From the NCBI RefSeq assembly GCF_012489685.1, contig NC_080042.1, forward strand, positions 46,738,066-46,802,065: a stretch of 64,000 nucleotides of DNA. The letters are read 5' to 3'. The notes under the pieces are model-generated. The model had not been told where the DNA came from and did not search any database. It saw only the letters and a list, made by a program, of their open reading frames with translations. This DNA is from Lotus japonicus (lineage: Eukaryota > Streptophyta > Magnoliopsida > Fabales > Fabaceae). Positions 45,568-55,815 of this stretch are shown one piece after another (positions within the stretch are counted from its first letter, which is position 1; each line of letters begins with the position of its first letter). A program made the position numbers and the translations under genes.

Positions 45568-46101
45568 ATGAAGTTCACAACTATTTCATCGTTGTTGTTC
45601 ATTCTCTCCTTACTTCTCATTTCTCATGCTTTTATGCCTGCAATGTGTGATACGTTGTATGAAACCATATGCCATGAAGTGAAGGAGGACAATGATAAGT
45701 GCGTGCTAATTTTGAAAAGCGACTCTAGAATCACCTCAACAAACAATTATCTCGACCTTTGTACCTTCATCCTGGAGATGGCGATAGATAAAGCGACGAA
45801 AGGCCAAAATGACCTTATCAAGTTAATGAATACACACCCTACTCAAGCTATCAAACAATGTGCAACTTTGCACTATGGCCGGACTGTTTTATCATTAAGG
45901 AGTTCAATGAGTAATTTGGTTAAAGATCCTAAGAATGCAAGCTTTGATGCTAATGCTGCTGGTGATGGACCTGCCAATTGCGAGAGAGATATTAATGCAG
46001 AAAAAACTCATATTCCTTTTATTAATGATCTAAACGACAAGGTATTGTTACTTTGTAAAATTTCATTTCAAGCAACAACTCATCTTAAACATGATGGTTG
46101 A
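45568..46101 (+). CDS. Plant invertase/pectin methylesterase inhibitor family protein, copy B
   Basis: 177 residues, open from start to stop, with the same signal peptide, the same four family cysteines (C35, C45, C98, C138) and the same extra cysteines as copy A. Differences from copy A: A7S, L22F, A58T, D123N, A166S, with only about two silent changes seen in the coding region (codons at about 16 and 160). Two of the changes fall in the signal peptide and none touches a cysteine. The upstream context, TATA box and 3' flank are also duplicated, so both copies could be expressed. Expected to be secreted and to bind a pectin methylesterase or an invertase; the target cannot be told from sequence. 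Confidence 0.85.
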   Translation: MKFTTISSLLFILSLLLISHAFMPAMCDTLYETICHEVKEDNDKCVLILKSDSRITSTNNYLDLCTFILEMAIDKATKGQNDLIKLMNTHPTQAIKQCATLHYGRTVLSLRSSMSNLVKDPKNASFDANAAGDGPANCERDINAEKTHIPFINDLNDKVLLLCKISFQATTHLKHDG

Positions 46102-47525
46102 CTATTTTGAAATTAGGCAAGAAACTATGGTGTCCCTTTTGATTTCCATTTATCAATGTAAGGTAATATAATTTATATATGAGGTCATGGTAAATCTAGG
46201 GTATAATGTTAAAATGATATTCTTTTTATCTTTTTATAAAGGTTTAATAGCACTTCGGGACCCCAATTTATATTTATTGTGCAATTTTGGTCATTAACAA
46301 AAAAAATCAGCACCTTTAATTTTATCCCCTCGTTAACTTTTGTTTGCATTTTTGGTTTTCTGTCCAATTCCGTTGAAGATTTAAATGTTTCTGATTTTTT
46401 CAAAAATATTCATCCACTTCTTCATCTTCTTCAAACAGTCTTCCATAACCATTACCTTCATTATGTTCTTCATCTTCAAAATCTAAAAAATCGAGAACCA
46501 CATCGCCTTTTAACCTCCACAATTCCACGTTCATCTTCATTATCAAAACAACAAAAAACAAAGGGAATGAAAGACCCAAAATCCAAAGAACCCTAACCCA
46601 AAATCACTTGAAAGATTCAGACGGTTCTTTCTCTTACACTCTCATGTATAAAAAAGAAAGACAGAGGCGGTGAGTGCCCACTGTATGGGTGAAGGGAAAA
46701 GCCCACAGGTTAAAAAACCAACACAACATCATCTTAATTCCTATTCTCCAATGGATAATAATTTTAAAAGAATATCATTATTGTTATTATTATTATTATT
46801 ATTCGACTTGTTTCTGTGCACTATGAATCAATAATTTTTCAAGCCACACATCATTTAAAATTGTACATCATTTTAATTTAAATTTAACTTATATGCACCG
46901 ACACTTAAAGAGTTTTACACATGTGTCTAATCATATCTTCATATTCATTTTACCTATTTTTAAATTATAATTTATTTATGACGTGGAAAATTGACGAAAC
47001 TGTGTGCATTATCTATGTATTGTAATTAAACACTTTGAAATAAGTGAAAGATTTAATATATATGTACATACTAGTTTTACACATGCCTTTTTATACTTAA
47101 AATATTTTTAAATTAAAATTAAATTATGAAACGAAAAAATGATGGATTATTTTTGCCACTTCTCTCAAATATGATTGACTGACTATGTAAAACCCATTTA
47201 CACGATCAATGCATAAAACTTCTTCTTTATTTACTATGGATTTATTTTATAAGCACAAATAGTGTAAAGTGTTTTACACAAACATCCAATCACATCTTTC
47301 TATTTTCCATTTGAAATATGAGTGTTGCTCAAGTACTCTTCGAGATTGAGATAGTTCAGTACCCTACAGATTATTATTTAGACTATAAATGACCGAGTTG
47401 CAAATTTAAATTTTTATTAGAAATAAAATTATGACAAATCAAAGCAAACATATACGCAACACTCTCCGATTTGAATGTTCCAAAAAAAATTGTCTTGAAA
47501 TATTTTTAATTTTAAATTTAATTAT
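46102..47525. other. 3' flank of the PMEI-family gene, block B
   Basis: Non-coding copy of 13017-14482. The ATT microsatellite at 46774-46803 is short and interrupted. The plus-strand frame at 46279-46596 is not supported in block A, where substitutions break it. Confidence 0.6.
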
Positions 47526-47846
47526 TGTTCTATCCAAGAACATAGAGATGAGGTATGGTACCTAGAGTGAAAGGATCGTGATGTGAGAATCTAGAGAGAG
47601 TTTAGAGCGTAACCGCTTAGAGAGAGAAAGTAACTGAAATTCAAGCTTGTTATTTCTCAAATGAGATAAGAGTCCCTTACAATTGGTAACCGTCCCCTAT
47701 TTATAGATTTGGGGGTTGGGCTTGGCGCCCCTAACTTCTCTTAATGGGCCAGTTGGGCCTCCCGGGAGAAAGCCCAATTTCCTGGCTTGCACGTCGCCCT
47801 AGGCTGGAGCGCCTGGGCGAGGGACCCTAGGGTCTCGCCCAATCCA
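47526..47846 (-). repeat. Tat-type LTR, block B
   Basis: 321 bp, with the same left flank as 14483. The right flank (GCCAGGGTCAG) is unlike that of block A, so the duplicated block ends here or the element behind the LTR was replaced. Confidence 0.75.
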
Positions 47847-48181
47847 GCCAGGGTCAGAGAAGGTTAGACGGTAGGATAGGAAGAGATGGGCAGTTCACTG
47901 ATGCCCATGCTTAGGAACGCTGGGCGAACATAATCGGGGACCTAGAAATGTACAAATTTAGTAGAGGAGTGCTGGCGATTGAGCCTAGGCTCGCGGCTAG
48001 GCAAGAGAAGCGTCTGGAGAAACTGGTGGAGGACAATTTTGACCTCTTTAATTGGAGTCAGAAAGATGCAACGTTATGGGGATTGCCCAGGTTTAAGAAG
48101 CCAGCTCTTTTAAACGCGGGCCAGGAGGAAAGCCAGAAAAAGGGGGTGGCGATGCAAGATGCAGCTCAAACGAATCTATAG
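47847..48181 (+). pseudogene. Tat pol fragment (protease-RT linker)
   Basis: The plus strand encodes VLAIEPRLAARQEKRLEKLV followed by EDNFDLFNWSQKD, resembling the segment just before RT in Tat polyproteins (usual form: LLEDNxDLFAWSxxDMPGI). The next residues (ATLWGLPRFKK) do not continue into RT. The frame ends at 48181. Its counterpart is on the minus strand near 27400-27560. Confidence 0.55.
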
Positions 48182-49140
48182 CAGGGGGCGTCGAGCAAAA
48201 CGGATGGAGGGCATTTAAGCAACCCCAAGGCAAACCAGAGTAGATGCAAAAGCAGAACCGAGCGCACAGCCGCAAGAACAGAAAAAAGGGAAAGGCAGGA
48301 TACTGGAGGCCAGTGGGATCGCCAGTTTTGAAACCTTCAAGGGCAGCTAAGCGCGACAAGCAAAGGGGCGAGTTAGAAGAGGGTCCTCTTTACCACGGGG
48401 CGATCTGGCAAAGAGACTGGCCTCGCAAGAGCCAGGAGGAGGAAGCAAGCACATCAGGTTTGAAGGATGGGGTGTTTGGCGTGGTGCTCTGATCGGGGTA
48501 TGAAGAAGATGGAGTAGAGCCGCGGCGAAGAAAAGCAAGAATTAGGACAAAAATAAAGATGCACACTTTTTCTCCACCATGGGAGTTTTTTAACGAGGCA
48601 TCCCTCAAAATGTAAAAACTTTTTACAAATCAAATACAAAAGGATATTTTCGGCAATACTCCTAAATTTGCAAACTCAATTGTCACGGTCGCCCGGTGGG
48701 AAAAGTTCCCTGAAGGTGGCGATCCCAACACGACCTTGATGTCTGGGGATCGCTCCGGAAAGTCCGGCGCGAACCACTGATGACTCGTTGGCGACATGTG
48801 CGGATAAGCTTCTTATCCCAAAATCCTCCCCGAAACATGGGCGAGCGAAAGTCTCCCCAAAATATGGGCGAGCATTCCAAACTAGGCTTAGTCTCGGGCA
48901 ACCCACATGGCCATTGGGACCCCAGCCACTGTAAGTCCTCGCCAAGACAAAACTGGCAAGGTCACACCTGATCTTACGGGAAAAATGGTGTGAACAATGC
49001 CTCAGTTCAAAACTGAGCGAAAATCCTAGTTTTCTTCGGCACACATTAAAAATCGTTGTACGAAACTTAAACTCAAATCGTAAACAATCGCGAAAAATAG
49101 ACGAAGGCAGAGTAACACCACGACAAATTTTCATTAATAG
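48182..49140 (+). repeat. Tat 3' non-coding region
   Basis: 48500-49000 is an inverted match of 26540-27060. It includes a repeated GGGCGAG.../CTCCCC...AAAATATGGGCGAG motif near 48830-48880. The ORFs overlapping here on both strands are short and not conserved between the two copies. 48182-48500 is Gln/Lys-codon-rich with stops. Confidence 0.55.
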
Positions 49141-49469
49141 CTAGCCCGCAAGGGAATATTAATTACAAAGGTGGTAAGGGAAAGATAATTACAAGGATTT
49201 AAACTGCATTAATATTTTCTTCTTCTCTCCTTGCATTTTCAGCAGCTAGAAATACTCTGCATTGAAGATCCAAACCCTCGGGGGTAACTCTCTTGAAATC
49301 CCCCATCCCGTTAAGATCCAGTCCTTCGTAAAGGTGCTGAACCACGGCCACATTCTTCCACGGCCTCAGAAGACGCCCGAGTTTCTGCCTCCACGATAGC
49401 CCTGTCTTTCGCCTCGAGCTGGGTTCTTACCGCGGTGAGGGCTTCGTCCGATGCCGCCAAGTCACTACG
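49141..49469 (-). pseudogene. C-terminal fragment of Tat antisense additional ORF
   Basis: The minus strand reads a charged, coiled-coil-like segment (DEALTAVRTQLEAKDRAIVE), then a frame-shifted tail. This style of C-terminus fits the additional ORF found antisense near the 3' end of Tat elements; the N-terminal type is seen at 50467. It is cut at 49470 by an LTR. Tentative. Confidence 0.4.
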
Positions 49470-49787
49470 TGTTCTATTCATGAACATTGAGATGAGGTAT
49501 AGTACCTAAAGTGTAAGGAACGTAGTGTGAGATTCCTAGAGAGAATGAGAGCGTAACCGCTTTAGAGAGAAAGTAGCTGAATTTCAATCTTGTTATTTCT
49601 CAAATGAGCCAAGAGTCCTTTACAATTGGTACTCGTCCCCTACTTATAGATGTGGGGTTGGGCATGGCGCTTATATCTCCTCCTAATGGGCCAGTTGGGC
49701 CTCTGGGAGGAGGCCCAAATCCCAGGTCCGCTCGTCGCCCTAAGCTGGCGCTCCTGGGCGAGGGACCCTGGGGTCTCGCCCAGTCCA
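49470..49787 (-). mobile_element. Tat-type 3' LTR (minus strand)
   Basis: 318 bp, TGTTCTATTC...CCAGTCCA. The sequence to its right is the 3' internal region (49788-50466) and additional ORF of a minus-strand Tat element whose integrase and RNase H lie at 61790-63273. This is therefore the 3' LTR; the 5' half of the element is missing. Confidence 0.78.
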
Positions 49788-50466
49788 CAAGTCCACAAAA
49801 CTAAGGCGACAGCCATGAGAAGCTAACTAATGCCTAAACTTGACGTCTAACAACAAAGAATAATGGCCAACATGGCTTGGTAATTAAAGCTTTAAAATTA
49901 ACATTTTGAACATCTTGCCACGTTCCCTTGGCGGCTCAAGTCCACAAGCGAGCTTGCGGCGATGACGCTTGGTTCCTTCGCCTCGATTTTAGCTGTGGCC
50001 GCCGGAGTCCACGATGTCTTGAGGCGTGTACGCCACATGTAATGTGCTGAAACAGTGCAAAGGTCAATGAATCTGTAGAACCTCAACTACTATTCCCGAA
50101 ATGCCCCTTCAAATCACAATTGAGCCTGTCGATTTGAATTTGAACCAATGAGCTTCAGCCGTTGTAAACTTTCACTTAACGCGTTGTTCCCACTTCCCGA
50201 AATCCGCGTCACACTCCCTCGAGTAATCATTTTATCTTGCCACGTCGAGGCACGATTTCCCAACCGCTATTCTCCCTAGCCTTTAAATTCTTCATCTTTC
50301 CATCATTCATCACTTACTTTCAACTGTTCCCATATTCGTCCCTGGCTCTCATACTGGTTCCTTTCGCCGATCTTGCGAACTCAAAGCTCCGGCCCTTCTT
50401 GCTCCTCTTCTCACAGTCCCTTCCTGGATAGTTTTTTATCCCTTCTTTCTTCTTCCACTTTTTACG
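49788..50466. repeat. Tat 3' non-coding region between LTR and additional ORF
   Basis: Non-coding. It matches the broken pieces 14803-14822, 16095-16344, 22646-22911 and 23885-24030, which allowed the nested insertions there to be delimited. A CT-rich leader precedes the ORF at 50467. Confidence 0.7.
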
Positions 50467-51690
50467 ATGCCCTCAGTTGGGGCCCTTTCCTCCATGGAGG
50501 AAATCAAAGCTCATCGCTTGGCAACCTTTGCCACTCTCCCTTCCCCCATCTCGGAAGCTCCTGAACAGGGGATTCTTGACCAACCATCAGAGCTTTCTAC
50601 TAGCGGCTCTATTTCTAACCTTGCCCACAGGGTTGGTGGGCTTTGCTCTTCCCCGTTATTAGAGGACCTTCAATGTATCACCGGATGCAGGGGGCAAGAC
50701 CGCCCTTGGCAACACCGTGTGTTTAATGACCCCAAGTACTCCCGCTTCTTCTTTGTATATGAATACTTGTTTCTTGATCATGGCGTTAAACTCCCCTTCT
50801 CACCCTTTCTTACCCAAGTGCTGTGCGATATCAACGTTTCTCCTGGCCAACTTCACCCTCGCTCCTAGACCTATCTGAGGTGCTTTGAAATTCTCTGCCG
50901 TAGTGTTGATGTGGCGCCTTCCCCTGCTCTTTTTTCTTTTTTCTTTGAAACAGATTCTCGATCCTTGGGGACCCACGGTTGGGTCGTTCTGGTGCCCCGG
51001 CCGGGTCGAGAACGGTTTGCTCCTTATTTGGTTGGCTCCGAATCTTACTTGGTCCGCCGGTACTTCGGGGTCGTCATCCACCTTGCTTACCCCTCGTCAT
51101 TCACACAGAAGGAAGGGAAAACCCTTTTTTCCATTTTATTGGACACAGTGTCCCAAACCTATATCCGATTCTCCCAAAACGTCTTCCTCCTCTAGGGAAA
51201 GTTTCGCCATTGGGGTCTTATTCTATCTTCCTCTTTTCAGTTGCGTTGAACTACTTGGCGCTCCTCCCGGCTCCAAGCTGTTCCCTCGATTAGGTTTCCC
51301 CTTTTACGGTCTTCTTCACACCTTCCTCCTAATTTCTTCGTTTCTGATGACTCTCCCTTTTTGATTTTCAGGAAATATGAAGTTCTCTACTGCCGACCTG
51401 CTGGAGGCCTTCCTCTCCGGTAACATTAAGGTACCCTCTCCGGTCTAGGTTAGAGAGAAAAGGCGAAGCCCGCCGGTGGGCGATGGTTCTCCCAAGAAGA
51501 GGAAACTAGGCGAGCCAAGCTCCCAATTTGCACCTTGACTGTCGCGGGCGATGGGTCCATCGCGCCCGACCCCATTGTTTCGGATAGCGCACACGATTCC
51601 TTGGCGCCCGATCAACACGGCGAGGTGAACGCTTCCCCAGCCATGGGTACCTCTCGCCCCCTGACTTCAACGGCGGGCCAGCAGCCACCG
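50467..51690 (+). pseudogene. Additional ORF antisense to Tat element (PF04195-like)
   Basis: Starts MPSVGALSSMEEIKAHRLAT. The segment YSRFFFVYEYLFLDHGVKLP then FSPFLTQVLCDINVSPGQLH is characteristic of the plant 'putative gypsy type transposon' family (PF04195, Transposase_28). A stop follows at about 50868 and the homology continues in another frame at 50880-51195 (ETDSRSLGTHGWVVLVPRPG, SYLVRRYFGVV). A later piece runs to 51690, where Athila sequence begins. Relative to the LTR at 49470-49787 and the integrase at 61790-62591 (both minus), the ORF is antisense, as described for additional ORFs in some Tat elements. Its role is unknown; this copy is broken. Confidence 0.7.
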
Positions 51691-51809
51691 TCCTCTCGGA
51701 GGGTTATACCCTCTTGGATTCTTGCTTCAATATGGGCTTGCATATCCTCCTCCGTCATATGGCCACCCATGACAGAGTCTCTTGTGAGAGTAGCCTGAAA
51801 GTGTGGCAC
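51691..51809 (-). pseudogene. Athila gag N-terminal fragment, duplicated
   Basis: The minus strand starts MPHFQATLTRDSVMGGHMTE and reads through IQEGITL, then switches at about 51690 to Tat sequence. Same start as the gag at 59787. PBS CCCCGGCAACGGCGC (plus strand) lies at 51905-51919. Confidence 0.8.
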
Positions 51810-51927
51810 TCAAATAGAGAAAGATTAGTAGCACCAATTCTAGACAAGTTCAAAAAAAGAAAAACCACAAACTAAAAACTTAAACCAAAAATCGCAAAAC
51901 AATTCCCCGGCAACGGCGCAAAAAACT

Positions 51928-53251
51928 TGTTGGTTATTCTGCAAGTGTACAGAATCTACCTGGTTTTAAATTATCGAACCTCAGGGAATTAGATTGCAAA
52001 GTCAGTTTAAGATTCAAGTTCAAGGTTGAAAAGCAAGTAAAATTCAGTTTTAAAGGTTGATTGTTTCTTTGGTTATGTAAAAGACAAGTGAACAAGTAAT
52101 AAAGCGATTGAAATTCAGAAATGAGATTGCCTTGGGTTCTTGCTCAACTAATTCAGTTTTAGCAAACCTTTCCTACTCAAAAGTCCGGAGTCTCTCCTTG
52201 ATGTTCTAACCTAGTTAGTCATCTATCGATGCCTCGCAAAGACAACCCTTTCTAATCAAAAGATAGGCTCAATTCCTTGACAACCTAAACAATTGCAAGA
52301 AACACTAAGCATGCAATTCAGGCCAACAAACCCCAACCTTTCCTCTATTCCTAGTAGTAAGCATAGAAGAGGTAATCTCACAACAAGTCCCAATTCTACA
52401 ACAAACATTCGTTATGATTATAGAAACGCAAAAAGCTAGCATGCATTCAAGCTTGAAAGATAAAACATAGGAGTGAGATTTAAGGGTTTACTCAGAACAA
52501 TATGAATAGAAAAGGAATGAAAGCTAAAACATTCAAAGTCTTACAAAGAACCCAAAGCAAAAGGGGTTTTAGCCAAGCATGGCTATGAAATCCATACAAG
52601 AAAGCAAAGATGATACCTGGAACATAGGGCTTAGAGAAAGCTCTTCAAGCTCCAGAACCCAAACCCTCTCTTCTAACTTATTGAAATATGACAAAATGAC
52701 CAAACGTTCCAAGAGAAATGTCTAAAAACCAATTTATAGGCAAAACAGGCGAGTCTGGGCGCCAATTCAGAGCGCCTGAGCGCCAATTCCAGCTCAAAAC
52801 AAGCTCTCTGGAAGGTAATTGGCGCCTAGGCGCCAATTCCAAAACCTGGAATATAGCAATTGGCGCCTAGGCGCCAATGGAGCACGCCTAGGCGCTCTGA
52901 CTTCGCTGGAAAACCTTTAGAACTTCCTCTTAACTCCTCTTCAAGCCTCTTTAACCCTTTCTTCAATACACCAAGCCACTTGACCTTCCTCGTTCATCAG
53001 TTTCAGACCTGGTAACTTAGGCACAAAGCAAAGGAAAAATCTAGAAACTCAAACAGTTAATTAGCAAAGAAAACCCTCAATTAAAATGCAAGAAAGGTCC
53101 CTATAAAACTACAAAAATACCAAAACAAAGTAAAGACACGAAGAAAGATAAAAATGCATGATAATGCATGAAACACTACATGAGACTCAACAAAAAGACT
53201 CGAAACTAACAAAGAAATGACCCTGAAAACACAACTAAACTAGGGTCATCA
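51928..53251 (-). repeat. Athila LTR, left (3' LTR of the central unit)
   Basis: 1,324 bp, TGTTGGTTATTC...GGGTCATCA. Carries GC-rich palindromes at 52756-52900 near a minus-strand TATA region (plus-strand TTTATAGG at about 52735). Same family as the solo LTR at 29395-30725. Confidence 0.9.
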
Positions 53252-54654
53252 CACCACTATACTCAACGACAGCTTGCCCTCGAGCGTCACTAAGATTAGC
53301 TTGCCCTCAAGCACCAAGAATTTCTTCCAACACACATGCTAAAAGAGGGATACATTTTCAGAAAACCGGGGGGTCAAGTGAATGAAGTTAGTTCCAAGAT
53401 AAATATTCAACAGTCAACTTCATCCAATTTTTAGACAAAGAAGAATTAGAAACCACTATGAGAAGCATTTAGAACTAACATCCTAGCATGAGAAAATGGT
53501 TTAGTGCACTGAGCACACAAGCAAGTTCATAGGTTCTGGGAATCATTCACTCAAGAGCAACTAAAGTTGATAATGCATTATCAATGAGACTTCAAAAGGG
53601 TTGCAATGTTGGCTAAGTGAAGCACAAGGTAGGTGGTCCCTAAGGAAAACTATGGCTGCACAAGTTTGAGTGTGGTCTTATTAGACACCCTGGAGCTTTC
53701 AACACAAACTTTTCTAACACAAGTCTCTTGACCCCGCCTTTTTCAACTTGTTTTTCTTTTTCTTTTTGCAACTCCAACTTGATTAGGTGCTTTTTTCCTT
53801 TTTCTTCTTCTGTTTTTTTTTTACTCTTGGGGCAAGAGACATTTCAAACTTTATTTAGCTCCAAAACAATTTAAAGACCACAACTCCCCATTCTCCAATC
53901 AAATAGCCAGCCTACACAACTAGGAAACAAAGAATTCTACAAAAGGCTCAATAGGGTTGACTAGGGATAAAGATGTACAGTACAAGCTCTGAAGTCCAAG
54001 AAAACCTACAAGTCTCAAGAATGCAAGTCTCCTAAAGCATGCAAAGAATGAATTCAACACAGAACCAAGAAGTGCAAGTGAGTCAGGATCCTCCAGGAAG
54101 ATTTATAGTGAAGGGTCAAAGATGAACCCTTGTGGACTCACATCAACTCAATTATCAAGACACATTTAGAAGACCGAAGTCTCATCCTCTCTTTCCCAAC
54201 ATACAAACACTCCTTGAAAAACAACACAAAGTATCCTCTTAAAAACATTTTCAAAACAAGCATCATGTGAGAGAGCAAAACTCTGAAGCATGTCATCTAA
54301 TTATAGGGAAATAACAACCAAGACACAAAAGACTCTATTTACAAAAATGCATGATTGAGAAGATAAAGTAGCTCTACAAAGGAAAAATATGCAAAGGAAA
54401 ATGCATGAATTATGCTTGAGAGTAGGGGTACGCTCTTTGACCAAACACAACGGAGGCCTCGGATCCACCTCTTATTTCTAGGACTTAGGCTCCCATTCCC
54501 TGCAAAATGCAACAACCAAACAAGCAAAATAAAAACAAGACTTGGGTTGTCTCCCAAGTAGCCCATTGTTATAGTCTTAGGTAGACTATCCTCCTTGTCA
54601 AGTTGGAGGTCTGAAAAACACCGTTTCCAACTTCAATACCACCTAGGTACACTT
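53252..54654 (-). repeat. Athila 3' region, no env-like ORF recognised
   Basis: About 1.4 kb between integrase and 3' LTR. Athila elements often have an env-like ORF here; I see no long frame or membrane protein signature. CT-rich tracts at 53750-53830. The first 560 bp recur at 61219-61789. Confidence 0.7.
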
Positions 54655-55780
54655 TCAACCTCTGCCATTCACAGTAAAAGTACTCTTGGTCTCTGTGTTT
54701 TCAACCTCAACAGCACCATGAGGGTACACCCTCTTGACCACAAAGGGTCCAGACCATCTAGACTTAAGTTTCCCAGGAAATAGTCTCAATCTAGAATTGA
54801 AGAGTAGCACTAATTGCCCTGAGACAAATTCCCTATTCAGAATCTTTCTATCATGCCACTTCTTTGTCTTTTCCTTGTAGATGCTAGCACTCTCATAAGC
54901 TCGGAGTCGAAACTCATCAAGCTCATTCAATTGCAAGAGTCTCTTCTCGCTAGCAACTTTCCAATCAAAATTCAATTTCCTTATGGCCCAATAGGCCTTG
55001 TGTTCTAATTCCACAGGTAAGTGACACGCTTTCCCAAAAACTAGGTGGAAAGGAGAGGTACCAATCGAAGTTTTAAAAGCGGTTCGGTAGGCCCATAAAG
55101 CATCGTCAAGTATCCTTGACCAATCCCTTCTGGAGGAATCTACCACCTTTTCAAGAATACGTTTTAACTCCCGATTAGAAATCTCAACTTGCCCACTAGT
55201 TTGAGGGTGATAGGGGGTAGACACTTTGTGCTTAACACCGTATTTTTCCAAAAGAGCCTCGAAAGCCCTGTTATAAAAGTGAGTACCCCCATCACTTATA
55301 ATAGCCCTAGGGACACCAAACCTAGTGAAAATGTTCTTTTTCAGAAAAACAACCACCACCTTAGAGTCATTTGTTGAGAGTGCAGCGGCTTCAACCCACT
55401 TAGAAACATAACCAACAGCCACTAAAATATACTGGCAACCAAAAGAAGGTGGGAAAGGTCCCATGAAATTGATGCCCCAAACATCAAACAACTCAATTTC
55501 CAAAATATTTTTTAGGGGCATCTCATTTCTCCTTGAAATGTTCCTAGCCCGCTGACATCTATCACAACTCTCAACAAAAGCTCTACTATCCTTATGTAGA
55601 GTAGGCCAATAGAAACCACTTTGGAGAACCTTAGGAGTAGTCCTCTCTCCGCTAAAATGTCCACCATAACTTGATCCATGGCAATGCCAAAGAATTTTCT
55701 CAAAATCAACATCTCGGATGCACCTTCTTATGACTCCATCATAACAAATTTTGAAAAGAAAAGGATCATCCTAGAGGCAT
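54655..55780 (-). pseudogene. Athila integrase
   Basis: Zinc-binding H-H-C-C region at about 55540-55700 ([18 protein letters not shown]), frame-shifted relative to the core. The core in the 54655-55521 frame has the catalytic residues: D in [13 protein letters not shown] (shifted to NFMGP, with the usual D replaced by N), D in [12 protein letters not shown] in [17 protein letters not shown]. The C-terminal segment [18 protein letters not shown] ends in a stop after VNGRG, where the frame should continue. The N at the first catalytic position and the frameshift make it inactive. Confidence 0.82.
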
Positions 55781-55815
55781 GATTTTGCATCATGCAGAAA
55801 TTTCTTCTTCTGCTG

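Noticed and set aside
48093..49134. Several 60-150 codon ORFs on both strands
   Set aside because: They overlap each other in Tat 3' non-coding sequence and are not conserved in the inverted copy at 26400-27650.
53252..54654. Athila env-like gene
   Set aside because: No long frame, signal peptide or transmembrane pattern was seen on the sense strand.
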